From contig CM067452.1 in assembly GCA_034508935.3 (NCBI GenBank), forward strand, positions 137,988 to 201,987: DNA of 64,000 nucleotides, written 5' to 3'. Every line of letters begins with the position of its first letter. Within the stretch, counting starts at the first letter, position 1. A program made the position numbers and the translations under genes. Source of the stretch: Berghia stephanieae. Taxonomy: Eukaryota; Mollusca; Gastropoda; Nudibranchia; Aeolidiidae. Below, in pieces: positions 21,409 through 31,578 of the stretch. The notes under the pieces were generated by a model. That model made no database searches and had not been told where the DNA came from. It saw only the letters and a program-made list of their open reading frames with translations.

Positions 21409-22764
21409 ATGGCGACCGTCGTCTACACAAAAAACGAATTGCTTGATATTGGACAAACAACAATCAAAACAAATGATCGAAAAGGTTTTATTGTTTCAAT
21501 CAAGAAAAGAAAAAGAGGAAAACGTGGAGGCGTCAAGCAAAGAATTCGAAGAACTGGTAAAGTACCACTACCTATGATTATACTTTCAAACGTTCGATCT
21601 ATCAGAAACAAAGCGGACAATATTAGCGCGTTGTGTAAATTTGATCCTGATTATGAAAACTCAAGCATACTGTGTTTTACAGAGTCATGGCTTTCAGACT
21701 TAGATACAGATAAAAGTGTAGAATTGGAAAATTTCATAATACATAGGCGTGACAGAGATAGCTCAATGACAGGAAAACAAAAAGGTGGTGGTATTTGTGT
21801 GTATATCAACAAAAACTGGTGCAAAAGCTGTCGAACTACACGTTCATTATGTGAAAAGGACATCGAGCTCATTTCCCTCTCTCTTAGACCCCACTATTTA
21901 CCTCGGGAATTCCCACTTATTTATGTCATTGCTGTGTACGTCCCTCCTGATGCGAATGCTAACACAGCTTTACGGGTAATTGAGGAGGAATCATTTAATT
22001 TTTTAAGAAAACATCCTGATGCCCCCGTAATAATTCTTGGTGATTTCAATCACTGCCCTCCTATAAATTCTTTTTATCAACACGTCTCTGTTCCTACCAG
22101 ACGAGATAAAACCCTGGATCTGTGCTATACAAATATTAAAAATTCATACAGAAGCGTTCAAAAAGTAAAAATAGGAAATTCAGATCACAATAGTGTGTTG
22201 TTGATTCCAACCTACAAAACTAAATTAAGACAACATAAAGCGATTGTGAAAGAAACTCGTCTTTGGTCAACAGAAAATATAAACAAACTCCAAGGTTGTT
22301 TTGACTGCCCCATATGGGATGAACTCATGTCTGATAACATGTCACTGGACGAGTGGGTTGATGTTATCACGTCTTATATTCATTTCTGTTGTGATTTGTG
22401 CGTGGACACTAAAAGGATTAAAATATTTAACAACAACAAACCTTGGGTCAACAAACGAGTTAAGTTATTTATAAATATGAAGAAAATCGCTCATATGAGT
22501 GGGGACAAAAACAAGCAGCACGAGGCAGAAAAACAATTAAAGAGGGTAATTTATGAAGAAAAACGTAAATATAAAGATAAAATGGAAACAAACCTTAAAA
22601 ATTCAAATGCATCGCAGGCGTGGAGGATGATTAAAGAAATGGGTGGCGTTAACAACAAAAAGACAGATTTTAACAATGACACACATATGAATATCGAGGA
22701 ATTAAATGAGTTTTACTGTCGATTCGACACCATTGACAACGTACTTTCAAAATTAATATCATAA
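21409..22764 (+). CDS. LINE endonuclease-containing ORF
   Basis: A 451-residue frame. A basic N-terminus (about 30-50) is followed by an exonuclease-endonuclease-phosphatase domain with the expected APE motifs in order: LSNVRS (59-64), CFTESWL, AVYVPPD, ILGDFNH and GNSDHNS. This domain nicks target DNA to prime reverse transcription. After it comes a Lys-rich linker leading into the RT. The frame closes with TAA at 22762-22764; the RT coding sequence continues in another frame that already overlaps here, so a net one-base indel has probably split what is a single ORF in relatives. Confidence 0.85.
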   Translation: MATVVYTKNELLDIGQTTIKTNDRKGFIVSIKKRKRGKRGGVKQRIRRTGKVPLPMIILSNVRSIRNKADNISALCKFDPDYENSSILCFTESWLSDLDTDKSVELENFIIHRRDRDSSMTGKQKGGGICVYINKNWCKSCRTTRSLCEKDIELISLSLRPHYLPREFPLIYVIAVYVPPDANANTALRVIEEESFNFLRKHPDAPVIILGDFNHCPPINSFYQHVSVPTRRDKTLDLCYTNIKNSYRSVQKVKIGNSDHNSVLLIPTYKTKLRQHKAIVKETRLWSTENINKLQGCFDCPIWDELMSDNMSLDEWVDVITSYIHFCCDLCVDTKRIKIFNNNKPWVNKRVKLFINMKKIAHMSGDKNKQHEAEKQLKRVIYEEKRKYKDKMETNLKNSNASQAWRMIKEMGGVNNKKTDFNNDTHMNIEELNEFYCRFDTIDNVLSKLIS

Positions 22765-24197
22765 CAAAAAATACGTCTCCTCCGCCAGAAATCGAAGAAG
22801 AGGCGGTCATCAATGTTCTTAAATTATGTAAAAAGAAAAAAGCACCAGGTCCAGATGGACTTAGTGGGGAACTCATTTCAAACTGTAACAACCAACTAGC
22901 TGTCCCTTTCTTGCCTATTTTCCAACGTTCAATAGATGAACAGAAAATCCCAATTATATGGAAAACATCGACTATAATTCCAGTACCCAAAAAGAATCCA
23001 CCAACTCAGCTGAATGATTATAGACCTGTTGCTTTAACATCAATTATTATGAAATGTCTGGAAAAGATTCTGAAAAGAGAGCTGTTGCAGTTTATATATG
23101 ACCAACACATACTTGATCCATATCAGTTTGCCTACCAACAAAATCTTAGTGTGGAAGACGCACTCCTCACAGTGATGCATTCAATATCAAATCACTTGGA
23201 TGTTTCACCCGCCAACTACTGCCGAATCCTATACGTCGATTTTTCGTCTGCCTTTAATGCCATGAAAACCAACATATTAATTAGTAAACTGCATGCTCTA
23301 AACCTTCCCCATTACCTCATCAACTGGTATAACAACTTTCTCATCGATCGCCCCCAACATGTCAGAGTAGGCTCAAATATATCATCAGTAAAAACTCTTT
23401 CAAACGGATGCCCACAAGGGTGTGTAAGCTCACCTCTACTTTACATCCTCTATACAAACGATTGTGTGGCTAGCTTTGATAACTGCCAACTCATCAAATA
23501 TGCTGATGACACCGCAATACTCGGCCTGCTCAATGATTCCGTCTCCGAATTTAAATACACTGAGCAAGTTAGTAAATTCAGCAAATGGTGTGCCGATAAC
23601 TGTCTAGAGCTCAATGTAACAAAAACAAAGGAACAACTGTTTGATCACAGAAAAATAGGAAAAAGAGCAAGACAAATAACAAAAATTAACAATCAGGCGG
23701 TTGAAACTGTTGAAACGTTTAAATACCTTGGTGTAATTATAGATAACAGTCTAAGATTTGAATCGCACACCAACAATGTCATCAAAAAATGTAACCAGCG
23801 CTTGTATATACTCAGAAAATTAAGGTCTTTCAATGTGAACAGAAAGACCATGATACAAATCTACAAGTCATTAATATTGAGTATCGTTTCGTTTGGCATC
23901 ACAACGTGGTATGGAAGCTGTGGAACAAAAGAAAAATCCAAACTACATAGAACCCTCAGAGAGGCTTCAAAAATAATTAACACAGACCTTAGAAGCCTTG
24001 ACACAACTTATATTAATGCAGTTGAGAAGAAATCTTTTAACATTATCAACGAAAAGAGGCATCCGCTGAACGAAAAATTCCAACTTCTGCGCTCCGGAAG
24101 ACGGTATCTAGAAGCAAAATGTCGGACAAATCGACATAAGACAACCTTCATTCCAACCGCCATAAAATTAATTAACAAATCTTCTGTGGAAAAATGA
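22755..24197 (+). pseudogene. LINE reverse transcriptase, separated from its endonuclease
   Basis: Open from about 22755 with the linker motif KKKKAPGPDGLSGELI that precedes many LINE RTs, then the RT core: TIIPVPKK, NDYRPVALTS, YVDFSSAFN (motif A), NGCPQGCVSSPLLY (motif B) and KYADDTAIL (catalytic YADD, motif C). A C-terminal thumb and a GITTWYGSCG-type region typical of jockey/CR1/Rex RTs complete it. The first ATG is at 22911. Catalytic residues are all present; only the frame relative to the endonuclease is wrong, so the copy is probably inactive but recent. Confidence 0.85.
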
Positions 24198-24263
24198 GAC
24201 AACCAATGAAAATAACGAGAAGCAGTGTCGTGAATCTTCATCATCGACATTGCCGCCGTCGTT

Positions 24264-24264
<1 letters not shown>

Positions 24265-24358
<94 letters not shown>

Positions 24359-24366
24359 TATCGTAG

Positions 24367-24465
<99 letters not shown>
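24265..24465. repeat. (ATC)n microsatellite in the LINE 3' region
   Basis: About sixty-five CAT/ATC units with one interruption near 24358; frames through it give poly-His or poly-Met only. Confidence 0.95.
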
Positions 24466-24576
24466 CAATCATTGCCATCTTCTTCTTAATATAAGACACT
24501 ATATTTATAATATGGTTATCTGCTGTCCCAGCAAATATATCGTATCGTTCTATCTGCCTGTGTGTGTGTCTGTGTG

Positions 24577-24580
24577 TATG

Positions 24581-24614
<34 letters not shown>

Positions 24615-24845
24615 TGTATGTATGTATGTATGTATGTATGTATGTATGTATGTATGTATGTATGTATGTATGTATGTATGTATGTATGTATGTATGTATG
24701 TATGTATGTATGTATGAATGTAGGCATGCATATACGATGATATGCTGGTTTGTATGTATGTCTGCATGTATGTATGTATGTATGTATGTATGTATGTATG
24801 TATGTATGTATGTATGTATGTATGTATGTATGTATGTATGTATAT
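24577..24845. repeat. (GTAT)n microsatellite in the LINE 3' region
   Basis: Two blocks of TGTA repeats separated by about 55 bp of unique sequence (24715-24770). Confidence 0.95.
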
Positions 24846-25018
24846 ATATGTGTTTGTATGTACGCTCATTTCTTTTGTATACACGTGTAGAAACAATGTG
24901 CAAGCGTGTATGTTCGTGTATGGCTGTGTCTGTATTTGTAAATGTGTTGATGTTCATACCATGAACCAAACTGAGCATTGTTTACCTCACATGAATTGCC
25001 TTTAATTTGGACAATAAA

Positions 25019-25019
25019 G

Positions 25020-25060
<41 letters not shown>
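25019..25060. repeat. (ATT)n tail of the LINE
   Basis: AATAAAG followed by about fourteen ATT units, ending exactly at the right target-site duplication. Confidence 0.85.
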
Positions 25061-25063
<3 letters not shown>

Positions 25064-25839
25064 AAGTTTCGGGGACGTCGGTACTTTGTAGGCGAATGAT
25101 CTGTCGGAGGGTCTGACGAAGCGGAGAAGAGTCACCAAACGATCCGTCAATTCGTTAATGAACTTCTTTCTGAAAGCAAATCTGGTTACGACATCCTCCT
25201 CGGTCAACTGGTACGACGCGGTGTCCTGTGTTGGTGTGATTGTCGCTTCGGCGATCGACGGAAGACCCAAGAACAGCTCTTTGATAGCCTCCTCTGTCAG
25301 AACGAAAGGCGCGCGGTCGTTACTCAATCCTTCGATCGATCTGTTGATATCTGGCGCAGCTACGATCTGGTGTTTATCAAACGCATCATCTCTGACCCAA
25401 GTGAACGGGTCGGGGGGCGTACCGTCTACAAAAGCGTGTCTGAAGCAATGTCCGTCGTTGCTAGATTTTCGCTTTTGTTTCTGGAGTAATTTTACCGAAA
25501 ATTCATTCTTTACGTCCGAGTATAAAAGACAATATGGCTTGCTGGGTGTTGTGTTGATGTGGTATCCGCAGAGAAAATATTCAGCCATCGCTACTGTCAG
25601 CACACAACATAAAGATATGATAGAAATGACCGACGTTTCGTATTTTATTTATTGACGATATTCAGGCGACCAATCGGCGGACGAGTTGAAGAGGAAATGT
25701 TGCGATTTATTCGCGGTTACAAATTTCTGTAACATCGGAGAGCGTCATGACCAATCAGTGGACGAGCTGAATAGCAACGTTAGGATTTTTTTGCAGTGAT
25801 ATTGTGTAGTAACATTAATAACACCCGATTGGTTCTAGT

Positions 25840-25853
25840 CAAGCCGCGACTTG
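25840..25853. promoter_or_regulatory. Palindrome CAAGNCRYGNCTTG, copy 7
   Basis: CAAGCCGCGACTTG, 64 bp before the TATA box at 25917. Confidence 0.6.
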
Positions 25854-25916
25854 ACTTTTCTAAATGTTACCGAATTTTTTCATTGAAAAAAATATACAAC
25901 ATCATAAAGTGTCGTC

Positions 25917-25923
25917 TATAAAA
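25917..25923 (+). promoter_or_regulatory. TATA box of the DNA polymerase gene
   Basis: TATAAAA, 48 bp before the ATG at 25965. Confidence 0.6.
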
Positions 25924-25964
25924 CGAACGATAATGGTATAGTGTTGCACATCTACACAGGAAAC

Positions 25965-28900
25965 ATGCCGTATCCGTCGCTGTATATATACGATAAACGA
26001 CCAGTGCTTCTGAAAGCCAATCACCTGTTGTCGAGATGGCCGAGACAATGTGGGCTTCGAAACCTAAAACATGGTTTGAAGTTGAGCGCTGGGGCGAAAT
26101 TGGACGACGCCGACGTCGCCTGCGTGAGCCTTATGGGAGTCCCAATCGTCGACGGACGACTTATCATCTCCAAAAAAGTACACGTCATGTGCGTGTACAC
26201 CGGCTATACGATATATAAGGGCGCTCGACGGACGTCCGAGTGCGACAACGGCGCACGAGAGAGATGGAAAGTGGCTGACTGTGATACATACGACATCGTC
26301 GGCGAGGTGCACAACGGATGTCAGAAGTTCAACGAGATCGATGCTACGCCTGTCACATTCCTCAACTCATCTGACGCGCACGCCGTTGTCGTCGACTCTT
26401 ATCTCAAGAAACGTGACGGTGACGATGAAGTGCCGATGTTCTACAATAACAGCCACGAACACATCGACGAGTTCGTATACCACACACTAACCATGCGATG
26501 CGTGGGTCCCAAATGCGGTGGTGCCGGCACGAGTATATTGTTATTCGACGGTAAACCGTTGTGTAGTTCATGCTTTCCTGGGCAGAAGGAGAGGGAAGCT
26601 GCCGGTATACCCATAGAACCGCCGCAACGTCTGCTACTGGACGGATTGGAGGACTGTCCCGAACCCTTACATGAATACCTTTACTGCAGAGAGAACATAG
26701 TATGTGAAGAATACGTCACATTTATGCATCCGTCGACGTTACCATTCGTGAGAGGTGACATGAAAGGTGACGCCGCTCTAAGCAAGATGTTCATGTCGTC
26801 GTGCCTGAGCTTAGTGTACGATATTGAGACGGTCAACGTCACAAAAGAGAAGAAAAGGATACCCGACCGCATCGTGACGATCACCGTAGGAGTGTGCAAA
26901 GGACAACGAATAACCAGATTGTTGCTGCTCAGTATCGGCAAACCCGACGATTGGGAATACACGACCGCCGATACACCCCTATGCCCACGAGCCGGTTGCT
27001 GAGGGGTCTGTGTAAGATGACAACTCTTCCAGACGTATCTCTTCTCAAGTGCGCAAATGAATCGGAGATTGTCAACGTCTTTGAGAGTGTATTCCTCAAC
27101 GTCAACGCGCATTTTCTGGTGGGTTACAACATCGAGAATTTCGACACGCCATTCGTGATCAGAGCTTCAGTAGCCGACGAACTTGAGGGTAAAGTGAAGA
27201 ACGTAAGACGGAACTCGATCGACTACGATAGATTTTTCCACAATCGAGTCAACGTCTTCACCGAACACGTGAATACTATGACCACCGAACCTTTCCGAGA
27301 TCCTTTCGACTTTCAGAGACCATCCGGAAAACACTGCAAAGGGCTGCTGAAGAAGGACGCGATGGACGTAAGCTACAACACGTTGACTAGCGTGACGAGT
27401 ATCGATCTGATGCCTCTACACAACAACAACAGTCTGGCCGTCGCGTGCGCCAACATGGGCGTCGAAGAAGGAAAAATGGAAGGAGTGTCACACGCTGACA
27501 TTCCCGTTCTCTACTACGCAGGAGACGAACGCTTCTGGCAGTACGCTCTCATGGATGTCGTAGCCACAGCTCTCTTGTTCTTCAAGAGTTGGTTTCAGGC
27601 GATTGGTTTGTACAAGGAGCTAGAGAAGCTGAACAGGACTCCGCCTGCGGTGTCTCTGTCTCGTCAAAAGACCTGCGTCGCCAAGACCACGAGCTACGTG
27701 CAGTTCATGTCCACTGGATTTCTAAAACCAGCGGAATTGAGACCAAAGAGAGTGTTGGGAGAGGCTGTGACGTTCGAACTGTCTCATTACTTTTGTTCTA
27801 CGGGCCACCAGAGCACACTCCCAGAGACTGATCAGCTCATCACTGACTTTTGCAATGGAAATTGTAAATGTAATACGACGTATAAATCGCTACCATCATT
27901 AGATGGTGAATTGACGCGTGACCGTCTGACTGCGATCATTGAGAAACAATTGGAGATAAAATCTGAGAAGAAAGACAGGAGATATAGGCAGTACACGACG
28001 GCGGACGCCCTTATGCTCATTCATTACGTCACCAGACGACGTTTGAACCTTCGCTCGTTCGAATCAATACTCTGTAGATTCAAACCAACCGGCCGTAAGG
28101 ATGTCGATGCGTCGAAAGCCGTGTTCGTTCGATTTCTCGAGTACCTCTGCAACGTTCGGAGATGTATGTCTGGAAGAACGGAAGACCCGGCTGGAGTGTG
28201 GAAGGAATACAAAAGCAACTACAACGTGGATACGGGTGACATGACCGACCACATGACCTTCTGGATGGACAATCACGCCGAAATCATCGACGTCGTTCGT
28301 TGCAACAATTCAGACGAGTTACTTACGCCACGACACGCCGAGGACAATCGACGACAACGACGAGAACAAACGTTGATATACGACACGATAATGAACATAT
28401 TCAAGGAAAAAAAAACTAACAATCGTGATTGGTTTGTTTCCTTTTAATGGAGCAATAAACATGTTTAAGGGTGCTATCATCGACGTGAAGAATATTACGA
28501 GTGTCGGAGACTACCAGAGTCTGTACCCGAACGTTATACTAAAGTCAAATATGGGGCTCGATACGTGGGTGTCCTCTACCACAGTTGTCGAGTGCGTCCG
28601 CCAGTACATGATCATCAAAGATATTAAAGATTTCGGCGTTGCTGCTCGGGAGTTCACAGATTTATTCTTGAATTACAGCATGACGAGACGTTGTGACGAC
28701 GATACGCACTGGGTGGAGCATGTGGACGATCCGGAATACCTCAGAAGAAACTGTGTATTCTTCATAAGGACTGTGACATCAGTTCAGAATTTTCAGTACA
28801 GAAGGTCGAAGGACAATCGCGTTAAGCACAAAAACTTGTCGGGGGACCGGTCGCTTCCCGAAGACGTCAGAGAGTCATATAAGGCGATAAGTCTTGCCGA

Positions 28901-30173
28901 AAAGGAGATCCTCAACAGTTATTACGGCACTATCGCGTCCACGATCCACGTAAAACTGCAAGCAACTGTCACAGCCGGCGGTCGTCGGGAATTGCTGGTG
29001 GCAGAAAAAGAGCTCACCGACAGAGGTTATAGGATTGTGAACGGAGACACAGACTCATTGATGTACGTGAACGATGATTTTGACGTCATGAAGATGGCGA
29101 CCATGAGCGCTGAAGACATGTACGCGTTGTTGAAAGCTGTCGACTACGGCATGCCTATTGAAGTTTTCAGAGAGGCGCACGCCCAGAATTACCCGATCGA
29201 GGACTTGACCGACATCAAATCCATCAAATTGGCCGCTGGTAGGGTCATTCACCAGGTTGACGGATTCTTGTGCGCGTCCATCTCCCCGGATAGCATGACG
29301 TTCGAGAACGAAAAGACGTTTGCCGGGTATATCGCGCCGTGCCCAAAGAAGTACACGGCCATCAACTGCATCACGGGAAAACCAGACACGAAGGGTTTGA
29401 GTTCTAACAACAAGACCGCCATCCCGCTGACAAAAGAATCTCTTACAATCTTGAGGGAGCTAACCGTGTCTAGTTTGAGCGTCACGAAAGTCCTGGCGCT
29501 CCTGTACGTTCAAATCGGCGAAGGCGTGGTTTTGCCGATCAACAGAGATGAGATGCCTTGCGCCAGGTTTGCTAAACCGGTAACAATCAACATCTCCAAG
29601 GTTTCCAACCCCAGCAAGTTAGATAGTCTCTTGAAGTCATTGATTAGAGACGGTGTGACGATTCTGTACGAGAAGCTGAAGACGACCCAGGTGCCTATTC
29701 TACCTCAGGAACCCGACGAGTTTTGGAGTCTGTGTGACATAAACAACCAGTCGTGCGCTGGGAGGGTCCACAAGATGAAAGTCAAGCACCAGGTATTGAC
29801 AGAACTAATCACAATCTTGGGATCATGCAATCCAGCAGCCGCTTGTTCGCCATTTCAGGAGTTGATATGGGGCGATTATTCTCCAGATGTGTACACGTTG
29901 GATTACTTTCAAGACGTCTTATCGCAACTCACGACGATTTCGTTTACACCGATGAAATTTGAGAGTATGTACAAAAAATACGGAGGGTACACCACCACCA
30001 CATCTAAATCTAAACAACGACGTAGCGGCGGTAAATGCGTAAAGCGAGATGTATCCGATGTCGATGGGGGTGAACAATCCGGCCAGAAGAGAAAGAGGGT
30101 GCGCGTGAGCAGACAGCCGCCACCAGGCACACAGTCCATCTTGTCTTTCTTCAAGAAGATCAAGCCCGACTAG
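25965..30173 (+). pseudogene. Viral DNA polymerase catalytic subunit, family B with 3'-5' exonuclease (fossil)
   Basis: About 1,400 codons. In order: an N-terminal domain with a CxxC zinc-like patch (CVGPKCGG, CSSCFPG); exonuclease motifs Exo I (YDIETVN), Exo II (YNIENFDTPF) and Exo III (QYALMDVVAT); polymerase motifs A (VGDYQSLYPNVI), B (EILNSYYGTIAS) and C (NGDTDSLMYV); the KKY motif (CPKKYTAI); and a C-terminal basic tail ending in QSILSFFKKIK, which resembles a PCNA-interacting (PIP) box (Q-x2-I/L-x2-F-F). All catalytic motifs are recognisable. Length and layout match polymerase delta/herpesvirus type enzymes. About two breaks; the start was chosen from ATG plus TATA placement. A PIP-like tail suggests a PCNA-type processivity factor was used. 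Confidence 0.88.
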
Positions 30174-30280
30174 AGGACGAATATCGACACGACGCTCATC
30201 ACACTGTACGTTAGTATAGTCAAGACCGTTACCCCACACGTTATGATAACGGCAGCTGTGTCGATTCCACTCGGTGGCAT
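30170..30280 (-). CDS. Possible tiny membrane protein
   Basis: A 36-residue frame, MPPSGIDTAAVIITCGVTVL..., consisting almost entirely of one hydrophobic segment. It overlaps the end of the polymerase gene on the opposite strand. A minus-strand GATATATAG lies about 11 bp before the ATG, too close to be an ordinary TATA for this start. Small single-span proteins are common in herpesviruses, but this one could be chance. Confidence 0.3.
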   Translation of the reverse strand: MPPSGIDTAAVIITCGVTVLTILTYSVMSVVSIFVL

Positions 30281-30383
30281 CTTTGTATGTTCTATATATC
30301 GTCTTTCGATCAAATGATCCACAATTAAAATATATTGTTTTACAAATAAATAGTTGTCTTCATTACTTTTTTTGTTGCATGAA

Positions 30384-31430
30384 TCACAGGCTTGTCTGTA
30401 CGATGGTCGTAAACGTGGCTGTAAAGATGGATAGAAACATGAATACCAATTCCACCAACGTGTGCGCTGCTAGCTCAACCTTCCAGTGTAGTTTCATCCC
30501 CAGGGGTAATAAACTGTAGACGACGTGAGGGCTCGCCATGGCGACAACAGGGCTCACGATGAAGGTTGCGATGTAAAAAAACAACCACGCGCCTGTCAGA
30601 TGAACGCCCTGTGTCCGAATTAGACAGTATAGTCCGACCGCGGTTGCGTTGGTTGCCGAGCAAACGATGACGTAGACGGTGAGTAGCACTATGAAGACCA
30701 TCGGTACGACTATCCAAAGACCTCTTCGCGACATCACGACAGGCGCCATGTACACGCATACGACAACGAATACCGCAAGCAGGTGAGTTGTGGTGCTCAC
30801 GATCCCGACGCTGAGCAAGACCGTGCCGATTAAGAGTACGCAGTGCAGAGTATGTTTGATCCACATCATCTTTTCGAGCAACAACCTCTCGTCGAACCAC
30901 ATCGGTCTCGTAACTACGGTGAAAGACGTGATGGTCGCGGCAATTCCGAAGAACGCGGTGTAGACCACGGACATCTCGATTCTGTAGAATGATTGATTTT
31001 GACTCTGCGGCGTCGTCTGGTTCACGACTGTATCCCAACGATAGATGAAACTTGACGCCGGAGATCCGTACTGCTGCACAATCAGCAGTAACGCGAGATA
31101 CAGGAGCATCGTCGTCAACAGAGAGTATGTGATGGAATCTTTTGTCGTATACGTCTTCTTGGGTGATTGATGACACGAGGTCAGCTCTCTGTACGCCGGC
31201 GGAGGAGAACCGCGATCGCCGGGTATTAACTTTGAGTCACCCCGATGAATGTCGTCCACAAAATCATCGGATTCATCGTATGTGATATCTTCGAGCGATA
31301 TGTTTGAGAAGATATCAACATCACCCAAGTCCACGGTTCCGTCAGACATCGTTCGGGTTCTCGAGCGACCCTGTCCGCCGCTGGTCTTGGTTGGTGGGTC
31401 GGTAGTATCTAGTTCGGGGGCTGACTGCAT
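30384..31430 (-). CDS. Multi-span membrane protein, glycoprotein M-like
   Basis: A 348-residue open frame from the ATG at 31430. The first ~95 residues form a polar, acidic cytoplasmic tail with a PPxY motif (GSPPPAYREL). Around seven to eight hydrophobic segments follow (for example LLTTMLLYLALLLIV, LLAVFVVVCVYMAPVV, LWIVVPMVFIVLLTVYVIV). Two N-glycosylation sites lie in the first external loop (NQTT, NQSF). Herpesvirus gM has about eight spans and is conserved in envelopes, so a gM-like role is the best guess by topology, not by sequence. It shares a palindromic TATA with the divergent gene at 31579. Looks whole. Confidence 0.55.
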   Translation of the reverse strand: MQSAPELDTTDPPTKTSGGQGRSRTRTMSDGTVDLGDVDIFSNISLEDITYDESDDFVDDIHRGDSKLIPGDRGSPPPAYRELTSCHQSPKKTYTTKDSITYSLLTTMLLYLALLLIVQQYGSPASSFIYRWDTVVNQTTPQSQNQSFYRIEMSVVYTAFFGIAATITSFTVVTRPMWFDERLLLEKMMWIKHTLHCVLLIGTVLLSVGIVSTTTHLLAVFVVVCVYMAPVVMSRRGLWIVVPMVFIVLLTVYVIVCSATNATAVGLYCLIRTQGVHLTGAWLFFYIATFIVSPVVAMASPHVVYSLLPLGMKLHWKVELAAHTLVELVFMFLSIFTATFTTIVQTSL

Positions 31431-31457
31431 TTTGACGTCACGTGACCCGATTCGGCG

Positions 31458-31467
31458 CTTATATAAG
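31458..31467. promoter_or_regulatory. Palindromic TATA shared by divergent genes
   Basis: CTTATATAAG reads the same on both strands, 28 bp before the membrane-protein ATG at 31430 and 111 bp before the ATG at 31579. Confidence 0.55.
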
Positions 31468-31578
31468 AGTACGATTTACGGTTCATTCCAACAGTCGCTC
31501 GAGTTTGTTGAGGAGACACAAACTGAATGCGCAATCAAATAGTTATCTCTCAGTTTTTTTTGCTAGCCGGTGGACGTC

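Larger units (their letters stand above)
21234..25060 (+). mobile_element. Non-LTR retrotransposon (LINE), jockey/CR1/Rex-like, nearly full length
   Basis: A 3.8-kb element with an APE-type endonuclease, a reverse transcriptase, a 3' region with two large microsatellites and a terminal (ATT)n tail after AATAAAG. It is flanked by a 9-bp direct repeat TAAAAGTTT at 21225-21233 and 25061-25069, a typical target-site duplication. It sits in the second polymerase-like gene, opposite to that gene's strand. Perfect target duplications and an almost open coding region make it young, and show that the viral DNA is resident in a genome where LINEs move. Confidence 0.88.
19603..25588 (-). pseudogene. Second family B DNA polymerase-like gene, interrupted by a LINE (fossil)
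   Basis: The catalytic part carries three palm/finger signatures in order: motif A VDFSNYYASI, motif B KSFVNISIGK (the K-x3-N-x3-G-K pattern of family B enzymes) and motif C CGATTDGILLD (TTDG where DTDS is usual). A KxY-type thumb region (SQSKYAGVD, then KVVHRGF) follows, and the frame ends in a helical C-terminal domain. The N-terminal part (start 25588, MAEYFLCGYHINTTP) lies on the other side of the inserted LINE. The order of motifs is that of family B polymerases, closest by eye to short protein-primed-type enzymes. It lies head to head with the main polymerase gene. Apart from the LINE it has about two breaks. It could be an inactive accessory paralogue. Confidence 0.6.
25589..25964. promoter_or_regulatory. 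Divergent promoter region between the two polymerase genes
   Basis: A 376-bp gap between the head-to-head polymerase starts. It contains three weak GTTAG-type dyads (GAAATGTTGCG with CTGTAACATCG near 25695-25738; ACGTTAGGATTT with AGTAACATTA near 25778-25818; AAATGTTACCG near 25862), the palindrome copy at 25840 and TATAAAA at 25917. Placement between replication genes makes it a second candidate for an origin or for a co-regulated early promoter. Confidence 0.55.

Noticed and set aside
24008-24978. Long poly-His, poly-Met and CMYV/HTYI-repeat frames
   Set aside because: They are translations of the (ATC)n and (GTAT)n microsatellites in the LINE 3' region.
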